Shown here in pieces: positions 17,571 to 25,080 of a stretch of 55,457 bases of DNA. The number at the start of each line of letters is the position of its first letter. The first letter of the stretch is position 1. Source of the DNA: Microbacteriaceae bacterium PS02068. GTDB lineage: Bacteria > Actinomycetota > Actinomycetes > Actinomycetales > Microbacteriaceae. The stretch covers positions 1-55,457 of the forward strand of contig JASCPF010000015.1 of NCBI GenBank assembly GCA_029959325.1, written 5' to 3'. The position numbers and the translations under genes were made by a program. The notes under the pieces were generated by a model, which worked only from the letters and a program-made list of their open reading frames with translations, did no database searches and was not told where the DNA came from.

Positions 17571-18574
17571 TGTCCGACGTCGTCCTCGCCGCGGACATCG
17601 GCGGCACCAAGACGGCGGTCGCTCTGACCGGTCCGGGCGCACGGATCGTCGCCTCCGCCAGCGCCCCGACCCCGGGCGGAGACGGGCCGCAGGCGATCGT
17701 CGCGGTCCTCGCAGATCTCGCCGCCCGACTTCTGCGACAAGCAGACGTGACGAGAGTGATCGGCGTCGGCATCGGCACGGCCGGCGCCGTCGACACCGCA
17801 TCCGAGATCATCACCTCTTCAACGGAGACGCTGGCGGGCTGGGCTGGCACTCCGGTCAGCGCGCTGGTGCGCGAAGCGCTCGGCGAGTGTCTGTCACCTG
17901 AGGCGCCCGTCCTGGTCCAGAACGACGTGGACGCGCACGCGTGGGGAGAATTCCGCTTCGGCGCCGCCACGGGTGCCACGCGCGCGCTCGTCGTCGCCGT
18001 CGGAACGGGGATCGGAGCCGGAATGATCGCCGATGGTCACGCCCTGCGGGGCATGCGGAATCCCGCGGGCGACATCGCTCATCTGCCCGCGCACGGCGCG
18101 GAAGGGCTGCCGTGCACCTGCGGCGCGAAGGGGCACCTCGAGGCGATCGGCTCGGGTCTCGGCATCCGCAAGCGCTACGTGGCACTCGGAGGCGACCCCG
18201 CGGTGCGCGACAGCCGTGCGATCGCGGAGCGCGCGCGGGCCGGGGACGCCGCGGCCGAGCGGGCGATCGCCGACTCCGCCGCTGCGGTCGCCGGCGCCAT
18301 CACCGACGCGGTGAGCCTCGTCCATCCCGACGTCATCGTCGTCACCGGGGGTGTTCCGGACATCGGAGAGGCCTGGTGGGGCCCTCTGCGGCACGCCGTC
18401 GAGGGAACGAGTGCGGCCTCGCTGCCGATCGTGCCGGGGCGTCTGGGATCTGCGGCGCCTCTGCGTGGAGCCGCGGATCCCGTGTGGGCGCAGCTCCTCC
18501 CGTCGCACGAGCGCGATCCGGCGGCGCGGCCCCGGCAACAGGAATCGCGCAGAGAGGTCGGAGCACAATGGTGA
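17570..18574 (+). CDS. nanK: ROK-family sugar kinase, likely N-acetylmannosamine kinase
   Basis: The 334-residue protein opens with the phosphate-binding ADIGGTKTAVAL (8-19) of ROK kinases and has GTGIGAGMI near 147 and AHLPAH near 169. It would phosphorylate N-acetylmannosamine at C6 with ATP. The zinc motif reads CTCGAKGHLE (182-191): the usual third cysteine is a histidine (H189). Its ATG overlaps the nanA stop by 1 nt (TGATG), and its end overlaps nanE by 7 nt, so the three are translationally coupled. A glucokinase-type activity is the main alternative; context favours NanK. Confidence 0.82.
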   Translation: MSDVVLAADIGGTKTAVALTGPGARIVASASAPTPGGDGPQAIVAVLADLAARLLRQADVTRVIGVGIGTAGAVDTASEIITSSTETLAGWAGTPVSALVREALGECLSPEAPVLVQNDVDAHAWGEFRFGAATGATRALVVAVGTGIGAGMIADGHALRGMRNPAGDIAHLPAHGAEGLPCTCGAKGHLEAIGSGLGIRKRYVALGGDPAVRDSRAIAERARAGDAAAERAIADSAAAVAGAITDAVSLVHPDVIVVTGGVPDIGEAWWGPLRHAVEGTSAASLPIVPGRLGSAAPLRGAADPVWAQLLPSHERDPAARPRQQESRREVGAQW

Positions 18575-19257
18575 CGCCATCGAACCGGGTCGTCCCGGAC
18601 TTGCTCGCCGGTGGGCTCGTCGTCTCGTGCCAGGCCTATCCCGATGAGCCGATGCGAGACCCGCGCACCATGGCGCAGATCGCGCGCGCAGCCGTGCGGG
18701 GCGGTGCCGTCGGCATCCGCGTGCAGGGAATCGCGGATATCCACGCCGTGGCCAGCCTCGAGGTGCCGGTCATCGGGCTGTGGAAGGACGGAGACCGCGA
18801 CGTCTTCATCACCCCCACCCTCGAGCACGCGCTCGCCGTCGCCGCGGCCGGGGCGGACATCGTCGCCCTCGACGGTACGAGACGCCCTCGACCCGATGGC
18901 CTGACGCTCGCCGAGACGATCGCCCGCTTGCGTGCCACCCATGACGTGCTGATCATGGCCGATTGCGGCTCACTCGACGACGCGATCGCTGCAGAGGCTG
19001 CGGGTGCCGACATCATCGGCACGACCCTCAGTGGATACACCGGGGAGCGGCCCAAGACTGCGGGACCGGACCTCGAGCTGATCGCTCACATCCGGGGCCG
19101 CTGCACGTCGCCGGTCATGGCGGAAGGTCGCATTCATTCGCCGGCGGACGCCGTCGCCGCACGCGACGCGGGGGCTTTCGCCGTCTGCGTGGGGACAGCT
19201 ATCACACACCCGACAACCATCACCTCGTGGTTCGTCGCGGCTCTGGAGGAGCACTGA
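18568..19257 (+). CDS. nanE: N-acetylmannosamine-6-phosphate 2-epimerase
   Basis: The 229-residue protein is a TIM-barrel NanE: GGLVVSCQAYPDEPM near 15, GAVGIRVQG near 47, VIGLWKDGD near 69 with the family lysine, ALDGTRRPRP near 99 and the C-terminal phosphate-binding AEGRIHSPADA and CVGTAITHP. It converts N-acetylmannosamine-6-phosphate to N-acetylglucosamine-6-phosphate. The ATG at 18568 gives the normal length; the open frame continues upstream to 17941 only as a shadow of the kinase gene. It is coupled to the kinase before it and nagB after it. Confidence 0.92.
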   Translation: MVTPSNRVVPDLLAGGLVVSCQAYPDEPMRDPRTMAQIARAAVRGGAVGIRVQGIADIHAVASLEVPVIGLWKDGDRDVFITPTLEHALAVAAAGADIVALDGTRRPRPDGLTLAETIARLRATHDVLIMADCGSLDDAIAAEAAGADIIGTTLSGYTGERPKTAGPDLELIAHIRGRCTSPVMAEGRIHSPADAVAARDAGAFAVCVGTAITHPTTITSWFVAALEEH

Positions 19258-20033
19258 TGGAAGTCATCATCGCGCAGGCCGACGTCATCGGCGAGCTGGT
19301 CGCCGACGAGATCGCGGGTCTCCTGACGCGCGCGCCCACAGCGGTTCTGGGCCTCGCGACGGGCTCGAGCCCGCTCCTCATCTACCGCAGCCTGATCGAG
19401 CGTCACCGACGCGGCGAGCTCAGTTTCGCGCGCGCACGTGCGTTCACCCTGGACGAGTACGTCGGACTGCCCGACGGGCATCCGTGCAGCTATCGCCGCG
19501 TCATCGACGACGAGTTCGTTTCTCATGTCGACTTCGCACCCGGCGCCGTCTGCGCGCCGGACGGCGCGGCCGCCGATCCGGTGGTCGCGGGCGACGCCTA
19601 CGACCGTGCCCTGGTGGCGTCCGGCGGCGTGGACCTGCAGATCCTCGGCATCGGCGCGGTCGGACACATTGCCTTCAACGAGCCCGGATCGTCGTTCGCG
19701 TCGCGCACGCGCGTGAAGACACTGACGGATCAGACGCGCCGTGACAACGCACGCTTCTTCGGCGGAGACGTCGACGCGGTCCCGCGGCACTGTCTCACTC
19801 AGGGACTCGGCACGATCATGGAAGCCCGGCGCATCTTCGTGGTCGCGATCGGGGCAGGCAAAGCAGAAGCCGTCAGCCACCTCGTCGAAGGATCAGTCTC
19901 GGCCCGGTGGCCGGCGACAATACTCCAGCACCACCCGCACGTGACCGTGCTGGTGGACGATGCTGCGGCATCCCGTCTGCACCTGGTCGACTACTACCGC
20001 GACGTGCGTGCGCACAGGTATCTCGTCTCATGA
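19257..20033 (+). CDS. nagB: Glucosamine-6-phosphate deaminase
   Basis: The 258-residue protein has the NagB landmarks: LGLATGSSPL at 31-40, LDEYVGL at 65-71, and GIGAVGHIAFNEPGSSF at 131-147. It would convert glucosamine-6-phosphate to fructose-6-phosphate and ammonia. At V135 the family usually has Asp (E. coli D141) or Asn, so one residue of the ring-opening/proton-relay set is altered, although H137 and E142 are present. The ATG overlaps the nanE stop (TGATG). No nagA deacetylase is visible, so the N-acetyl group must be removed by a gene elsewhere. Confidence 0.9.
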   Translation: MEVIIAQADVIGELVADEIAGLLTRAPTAVLGLATGSSPLLIYRSLIERHRRGELSFARARAFTLDEYVGLPDGHPCSYRRVIDDEFVSHVDFAPGAVCAPDGAAADPVVAGDAYDRALVASGGVDLQILGIGAVGHIAFNEPGSSFASRTRVKTLTDQTRRDNARFFGGDVDAVPRHCLTQGLGTIMEARRIFVVAIGAGKAEAVSHLVEGSVSARWPATILQHHPHVTVLVDDAAASRLHLVDYYRDVRAHRYLVS

Positions 20034-20992
20034 GCCGCGCCCCGTCCCCCCCTGCACTGGTGGTGAGCGCTTACGCCGCATCACCGGCGCATGCCCTGTG
20101 GGATCCGGAGCTGGAGGGCGAGCTGCTGCCCGCACTTGCCGCGCTGCCCGGCGTAGTGGGCCTCGAAGTGCCGTGGCTGGGCGCGCCGCACCCGCATGAC
20201 GATGAGTGGTTCTACCGGAACGTACCGCCGGGTATCGGGCTGTGGGTCACGCCCCTGCCCTGGGTCATGCAGCGATGCGCGCGCCTACCCGGATACGGAT
20301 TGGCGTCCCGCGACGAAGACGGACGACGCGCCGCATTGTCCGACTTGCACGAAGTCTCGCGCGACATCGCACGACTGCACGAGCGCTGTGCCGTCCACGT
20401 CGCAGCTGTCCTTCTCCACACCGCTCCGCGCGGTGGAGGCGATCAGGATGCGTTGCGCCGCTCCCTCGACGAGGTCGCGGTGTGGGATTTGCAGGGCACG
20501 CAGCTCATCCTCGAACACTGCGACGCGGCCGTCCCGGGTCAGGCGTGGGAGAAGGGGTTCCTCTCCACTGAGGCTGAGCTGGCAGCGAGCGCCGACAGCA
20601 CGATCCGGATGGCGCTGAACTGGGGACGGTCGCTGGTCGAACTGCGTGACCCCGACGCGGTGACCGAGCAGATCGCGCGTGTGGCAGCGTCGGGGCGACT
20701 CTCGGGATTGACCTTTTCGGGAGCAGCTGCGGTGGCCAGCTCCTACGGCTCAGCGTGGGAAGACCGTCATCTCCCGCTCGCCAGCACTGATCCCGACGCC
20801 CATTCCCTCTTGAGCGATGCCCGCGTGGAGGCGGCGCTGCGCGCGGCGGGGGAGCTCGACACGCTGGGGCTCAAGGTCAGTCGGCGGCCCGCGGACCAGA
20901 CGGCCGCCGACGTCGTGCGGACGGTGGCCGCGAACCTTGACGCCGTGCGTGCGGCGTGGACGCGCGCCCGCTCGACGGGTCTCCCTGCCTGA
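20030..20992 (+). CDS. DUF4862 family protein
   Basis: The 320-residue protein resembles the actinobacterial DUF4862 family, which has a TIM-barrel-like pattern of sugar isomerase/epimerase type: VVSAYAASP at the start, LEVPWLG near 45, LILEHCDAAVPGQAWEKGF near 165 and MALNWGRSLVE near 198. The conserved acids and histidine suggest a metal-dependent sugar enzyme; the reaction is not established. Its ATG overlaps the nagB stop by 4 nt, so it is the last clear gene of the sialic-acid operon. It may handle a modified sialic acid or an intermediate of the oxidoreductase pathway. Confidence 0.75.
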   Translation: MSRAPSPPALVVSAYAASPAHALWDPELEGELLPALAALPGVVGLEVPWLGAPHPHDDEWFYRNVPPGIGLWVTPLPWVMQRCARLPGYGLASRDEDGRRAALSDLHEVSRDIARLHERCAVHVAAVLLHTAPRGGGDQDALRRSLDEVAVWDLQGTQLILEHCDAAVPGQAWEKGFLSTEAELAASADSTIRMALNWGRSLVELRDPDAVTEQIARVAASGRLSGLTFSGAAAVASSYGSAWEDRHLPLASTDPDAHSLLSDARVEAALRAAGELDTLGLKVSRRPADQTAADVVRTVAANLDAVRAAWTRARSTGLPA

Positions 20993-20999
20993 CCATCCT

Positions 21000-21472
21000 C
21001 ACTCTCTGCGTTCGAACCAGGCAAACCCGCTCCCGGTCGCGCCTTCGCTGCGCGCCGCTCTCGATGAGCTGGCCTCGACGCTGCCCGCGCGCATCACGTC
21101 GCGGGCGGATCTCGACAGATACCGAGCCGTCTCAAGTGCACGCGGCACCGATTCCCAGGAGGTGAGCGCATGGCTCGGTCTGGATGCCGCAGAGCTCTCG
21201 ATCGACGGAGCGCCGTCCGTGACTCCGTTCGTCGGCGCAAGCAGTGTCGCCCGTGTCGTCTTTCTCCACGGCGGGGGTCTCGTCTCCGGGAACAGGTTCG
21301 ATGGGGTCGATCTGGTCGCCCGGCACGCCGCGGAACTGGCCCTGGAGATCTGGACGGTCGAGTATCCACTCGCTCCGGAGCACACTCTGCCCGAGATGGT
21401 GGGCGCTGTCTGCGCGGTCGTCTCCGCTGCCGGCGCAGACGGCCTGGCCGTCCTGCTCGCCGGACTGTGTTC
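21000..21472 (+). pseudogene. Alpha/beta hydrolase, N-terminal fragment
   Basis: The frame reads an HSL-type esterase/lipase start: a helical cap segment, then VVFLHGGG (oxyanion-hole HGGG) and VEYPLAPEHTLPEM. It continues to VLLAG, where the nucleophile elbow GDSAGG should follow. Instead the reading breaks off at about 21472, exactly where the left 99-bp repeat begins, and no remaining half occurs in the window. No ATG or GTG is found close to the expected N-terminus, so the start may also be lost or lie inside the DUF4862 gene. The gene was presumably cut when the island was acquired. Confidence 0.7.
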
Positions 21473-21568
21473 GGACGTCGATGAAAGTCGTCACGATCTT
21501 CAAAATCCGCGTAATTCCGGGAAATCTGTCGCTACACATTGCCATGCAAAATGCTCAAAACGTGTTCG
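21470..21568 (+). repeat. Left copy of the ~99-bp island-flanking direct repeat
   Basis: The segment matches 36243-36341 with no gaps: TTCGGACGT at the left end, a less conserved 21 bp, then TCAAAATCCGCGTAATTCCG identical, and a shared GCAAAATGCTCAAAACGTG at the right; 59 of the last 69 positions agree. The two copies are in the same orientation and 14.77 kb apart. They may be attL/attR-like ends of an island or copies of a dispersed element. This copy truncates an alpha/beta hydrolase gene. Confidence 0.75.
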
Positions 21569-21754
21569 GAACCCTCCGTTTGAAGGAGAACGAGGACTAG
21601 CGAGAACGCCCCCCACCGTCAGCCGACGCTGGGCGAACTTCCTCTCGACTGAACCTGGTGGGATTCGCTCCAGCGATCGTTGGCAGATTCACCGCCCAGC
21701 ACCGACAACTAGGATGGACGCACAGTCCGATCGTCACCCGTCAGAAGCATCCGA

Positions 21755-22336
21755 ATGCCGCAGAACATCAACCAGAGCGTGTCAGTCGATCGCGGGCGAT
21801 TCGGCGTGATGGGTGGTCTTGGCTCCTTCCTCCTCTTCTTATTCGGCCTCTTGCTGTTCTTCGGGTACAACCAGACCACGGAGTCGTCCGGGATGCTTTG
21901 GTGGGGCGAGACTCACGACGTTCCGATGAGCGAGCGGGTCGGCTATCTGCAGGGTGCCATCGCCTGCTGGGCGGCTGCGGTCATCCTCGGCGGGATCACC
22001 ATCTGGCTCACTGCTATTCGTCGGAGCCGAGGCGACCGGCTGAAGCGCTACGTGCCGATCCTCAAGGGAGTCGAGTCGATCCCGGTCCAGCAGGTCGCAA
22101 GCATCGCAAACGTCGAACCCGCGAGGGTCTATCGGGACATCCAGCGAATGATTGACTCTGGGATGCTCGAGGACTTCTACCTTGACTATCAGGCGGGTCG
22201 GATCGTCAGCAAAAAGTACACGCCCGAGCATTCCCACAAGACTGTTGCAACTTGCCCTGGATGCGGCGCCCGCTCGGAAGTAATCGTTGGCATCACTACG
22301 CCATGCGGGTATTGCGGTCAGCCGCTACCGGTGTGA
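21755..22336 (+). CDS. Two-TM membrane protein with winged-helix-like and zinc-ribbon domains
   Basis: The 193-residue protein has two membrane segments (about 23-38 and 69-88). A basic stretch and a winged-helix-like region follow (about 98-150: IPVQQVASIANVEPARVYRD, MIDSGML), and the protein ends in a zinc ribbon with the CPGC and CGYC pairs. Its layout recalls the membrane-anchored zinc-ribbon partners that accompany SPFH proteins of the Bacillus YdjI type, where YdjG-YdjH-YdjI recruit PspA under membrane stress. It is convergent with the SPFH gene, with a shared hairpin between them. A membrane-scaffold role is inferred from this pairing. The start lacks a good Shine-Dalgarno sequence and is not certain. 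Confidence 0.6.
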   Translation: MPQNINQSVSVDRGRFGVMGGLGSFLLFLFGLLLFFGYNQTTESSGMLWWGETHDVPMSERVGYLQGAIACWAAAVILGGITIWLTAIRRSRGDRLKRYVPILKGVESIPVQQVASIANVEPARVYRDIQRMIDSGMLEDFYLDYQAGRIVSKKYTPEHSHKTVATCPGCGARSEVIVGITTPCGYCGQPLPV

Positions 22337-22346
22337 GGGGTGAGCG

Positions 22347-22361
22347 GCTCGGAAGCCGAGC
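22347..22361. terminator. Hairpin between convergent genes
   Basis: GCTCGG-AAG-CCGAGC forms a 6-bp stem between the convergent zinc-ribbon and SPFH genes and touches the SPFH stop codon. It could end transcription from both sides. Confidence 0.4.
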
Positions 22362-23515
22362 TAGAGGCCCATCACCTGCTTCTTCTTCGTCTGGAACTCT
22401 TCCTCCGTGAGGATCCCCGCGTCGACGAGTTCCTTGAGCTTCTTCACTGCTTCGATCTGCTCGTCGATGGACGCCGCTTGTGCTGGCTGTGACGGCGTCG
22501 CGCGCTCGGCGGTCGGAGCAACGGTCGCAGCCGTAAAGGGGTTCAGCCCGTTGACCACCCCCAGTCCGACGGCGAGGCCGGCGGCATCTCCGAATCCATG
22601 ATCTTGAATACCCTCGGCGATCTTCTGCTGCGCTCGTATGTTCGAAGCCTGCTGAGATATGCCTTCAAAGGCCGAGACGCTGAGCCTGTTCGATGCAAAC
22701 TGGCGAACCAACTCCCGGGAATTCGGGGAGAACTCGATGCTCTCAATACCAACGCGAACCAGGTCGAGTCCGTACCGGGTGATCCACGAGCCGAGGACGC
22801 CGCTGTCGTCCGCCATCGCCTGCGCGATTTCACCCGCGTGCGCTGGCATCTCTGGCAGTCGACGAGTGCGTGAGAGTGCGTTCACAGCAGTGATGAAGGC
22901 TTGCAGGAACTCGGCCGAGATCTGTTCTTGGGCCCCTTGGCTGTCGAAGGTGTACCGCCGGCTGTTGGCAGGCAGGAAGTTCCGTACGAACGTTCCGGGA
23001 TCCAAGACTTGCAGCGAGAAGGATCCGAACGCGATGAGCTCGAGATCGGCGCTGTAGAACAGATCGTGGTAGGACATGGGGGATCGCGTACCGAACTTCA
23101 GACCGCGGAGCTCACGCAGGTTGACGAACGAGACCCATTTCTGGTCGGGCGTCTGGCCCCCGAAGGTGAAGCGCTCCGCCGCCTGCCGAAACACCGACTC
23201 GACTATCCCGTCCCCCGCAAACACGCTGGCTTGACCGAACACGTACTCGTAGCCGCCCGGATCGGTCACGATTTCCTCGACACCGCCCTCGCCGAAGAGC
23301 AAGGCAGCGGTGTTCTCCGGAACGAGGATCTTCGAGCCATTCGAGATGACATCTGCCGACCCGCGACGGTTGACTCCGCGCCCAGCGTTACTCTGCCGGA
23401 AGAGTCCAGGTGCGACGACGGTCCGTTCGTCGAATGGACCCGCCGTGATGACGTCCTTCCACTGATCCGCGAACGTTCCCCCGATTGCGCCGCTAAAAGC
23501 CTGGATTAAGCCCAC
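22361..23515 (-). CDS. SPFH-domain protein with C-terminal SHOCT (YdjI-like)
   Basis: The 384-residue protein resembles the YdjI/virion-core-like SPFH family. Residues 25-250 include VVAPGLFRQ, SKILVPENTAALLF and a long SPFH-type sheet-helix region. Residues 255-300 (NRLSVSAFEGISQQASNIRAQQ) are the oligomerising coil. Residues 350-384 form a SHOCT motif (KKLKELVDAGILTEEEFQTK). No membrane segment is evident; the family assembles on the membrane surface. The start is GTG at 23515 with a strong GAGGAG 6 nt upstream, and that Shine-Dalgarno sequence lies at the end of a TCGTC pentamer repeat. With the zinc-ribbon and EcsC genes it makes a plausible membrane-integrity module. Confidence 0.8.
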   Translation of the reverse strand: MGLIQAFSGAIGGTFADQWKDVITAGPFDERTVVAPGLFRQSNAGRGVNRRGSADVISNGSKILVPENTAALLFGEGGVEEIVTDPGGYEYVFGQASVFAGDGIVESVFRQAAERFTFGGQTPDQKWVSFVNLRELRGLKFGTRSPMSYHDLFYSADLELIAFGSFSLQVLDPGTFVRNFLPANSRRYTFDSQGAQEQISAEFLQAFITAVNALSRTRRLPEMPAHAGEIAQAMADDSGVLGSWITRYGLDLVRVGIESIEFSPNSRELVRQFASNRLSVSAFEGISQQASNIRAQQKIAEGIQDHGFGDAAGLAVGLGVVNGLNPFTAATVAPTAERATPSQPAQAASIDEQIEAVKKLKELVDAGILTEEEFQTKKKQVMGL

Positions 23516-23525
23516 TGCTGGCTCC

Positions 23526-23544
23526 TCGTCTCGTCTCGTCTCGT
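23526..23544. repeat. TCGTC pentanucleotide repeat
   Basis: Nearly four tandem copies of TCGTC (ACGAG on the gene strand) lie 10-30 nt upstream of the SPFH start and run into its Shine-Dalgarno sequence. Copy-number change could alter spacing of promoter elements or the RBS. Confidence 0.5.
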
Positions 23545-23744
23545 GTAAAAAGTGGAATCATGTTGGCGGGCGCATTAGCATTTGAGCGCTACCGTCATGT
23601 TCGCACAGCGGCACTGGTGATCCCCGTAGGGCACCGCCGCTGATATCAGCGCGGTGGTCAAAGCCGGTCGGATTTGGGCCCCCTCGCGGTGGTCGTTCAT
23701 GTTGGTCCGCCGACGACAGCGTTCCCGAGGAGTCGACAAGATCG

Positions 23745-24875
23745 TCATACGTCGACGCCCCGAAGGTCGGGCCCACCGGCTTCCGCGAGCCCGTCGAGAA
23801 CGCTGATCGGCTCGTCCGTATCATCGCCGGCGTCAGAGTCGATGACGCGAAGCTCGATCGCTTCCTCCATCAAATGAGGGTACTTTTCGAGGAGGAAGCG
23901 ACGACGGTAGGCGAGGTCCGCCGCGTCGAGGATGCCCTCAAGCGTGGCCCAGTTGAACGTGCCCCCGAGCAGGATTCCGACTGCGGGCACGAACTTGCCC
24001 AGACTCTTCTTCGTGAGTCGCACACCAAACGCCTTCGCGAACTGATTACTCACCTGCGACACCACGCTCTTGTTGAGAACGTCCCAGGCCTTGCCGCGCA
24101 CAAGCGCCTGAGTCAAGCGCGAGACGTCTGCGAACGCCGCCGTCTTCGCGGTCGCCGAGACGGCGGTGCCAGCGTTCACCACTGAGAGCGCGAAGATCTT
24201 CTCGCTCGGATCTTCCGGGTCGTAGCCGTAGAGCAGCGCGACATGCCCGATCGCGCGAGTCGCGAGCGCGAGAATCGCCGTCGCGTCGGCTGCGACGGCA
24301 CCGAGGACTACTCCCGTCGATGGAGCGGCTGCGGCACCAGCTGATGCGACCGTAACGATCTGGCCACCGGAGATGACAAGTCCAGTGCCCGCGCCCGTCA
24401 ATGCGGCCAGGCCTGGATAGTACATCTGAGTCCCGCGACGCCCCACTCTGTCAACTTGCCTGAGGTCAAGCCGTCGAACATCGGGGAGATCCTCAACCGC
24501 GTGCCCCTTCTTCTGGTGAAGCGCGACGATGCGCTTCGCCGACAGGCCAACGCGCGAGGCCCGAGCGGCGGACCTTTTCGCAGAATCGAGAGCGATCCCT
24601 GCCCACTCGCCGGCAGCAGCGGGAATCTTCTCACCCGCAGCCCCCGCAGCTGCGCCGACAGCTCGGGCGCCCCTCGCTGCCACGGTCCTGCCGCGACCCA
24701 CAGCCTTATCGGCGTTCGGGTGGTCGGCGACGTAGGCGCTTGCGCGGGCACCAAGAGCGCGAGCGGCTCGGACGACCTTGTCGTTGGTGTCTCTCAGCGC
24801 CGCAGACAGCGGCTTCCCGTTGGGCTGCTGGAGCTTTACCCACGCGTCGAGCTCATACTTAGAGGGTTCGGACAT
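23745..24875 (-). CDS. EcsC family protein
   Basis: The 376-residue protein matches the EcsC family pattern in its C-terminal two thirds: AALTGAGTGLVISGG, AILALATRAIGHVALLYGYDPEDPSE, LSVVNAGTAVSA and VGILLGGTFNWATLEGILDAADLAYRRRFL. Glycine/alanine-rich hydrophobic stretches suggest membrane association. The N-terminal 130 residues are alanine- and basic-rich. EcsC lies with the Ecs ABC exporter in Bacillus, but its own role is unknown. The ATG at 24875 (MSEPSKYEL) is favoured over the longer open frame to 24983, whose extra residues look non-coding. It points the same way as the SPFH gene 229 bp downstream and may work with it at the membrane. Confidence 0.75.
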   Translation of the reverse strand: MSEPSKYELDAWVKLQQPNGKPLSAALRDTNDKVVRAARALGARASAYVADHPNADKAVGRGRTVAARGARAVGAAAGAAGEKIPAAAGEWAGIALDSAKRSAARASRVGLSAKRIVALHQKKGHAVEDLPDVRRLDLRQVDRVGRRGTQMYYPGLAALTGAGTGLVISGGQIVTVASAGAAAAPSTGVVLGAVAADATAILALATRAIGHVALLYGYDPEDPSEKIFALSVVNAGTAVSATAKTAAFADVSRLTQALVRGKAWDVLNKSVVSQVSNQFAKAFGVRLTKKSLGKFVPAVGILLGGTFNWATLEGILDAADLAYRRRFLLEKYPHLMEEAIELRVIDSDAGDDTDEPISVLDGLAEAGGPDLRGVDV

Positions 24876-24958
24876 TTGATCAGAGTATCCGCAGGATCGG
24901 ACGCTGGTTCCGCCCGCCACGGCGCCCCATGTCGGGGGAGCCACAGTACCCATGCGGA

Positions 24959-25040
24959 GTCGTGGACTTCGTTGACGATGCAACCGGCGAGGTGCTCAAC
25001 AGCGGCTCCTACGAGGACATGTGCAAGAACCTCCAGCAGT
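24959..25040 (+). pseudogene. C-terminal remnant of a DUF4854-type lipoprotein gene
   Basis: These 82 bp match the last 83 bp of the intact lipoprotein gene at 40827-41429 (shared FVD-ATGEVLN-GSY-KNLQQ). The signal peptide and body are missing, and the TGA stop of the intact copy is TGC here. It precedes a NYN gene, exactly as the intact copy does, so this is the truncated left end of a duplicated lipoprotein-NYN block. Confidence 0.75.
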
Positions 25041-25080
25041 GCGTCGGCTGGCTCGCTCATGCCCTGCCATGCATTGATCA

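Noticed and set aside
17570..18574. Glucokinase assignment for the ROK protein.
   Set aside because: Possible by fold, but gene order nanA-kinase-nanE-nagB with overlapping starts strongly favours N-acetylmannosamine kinase.
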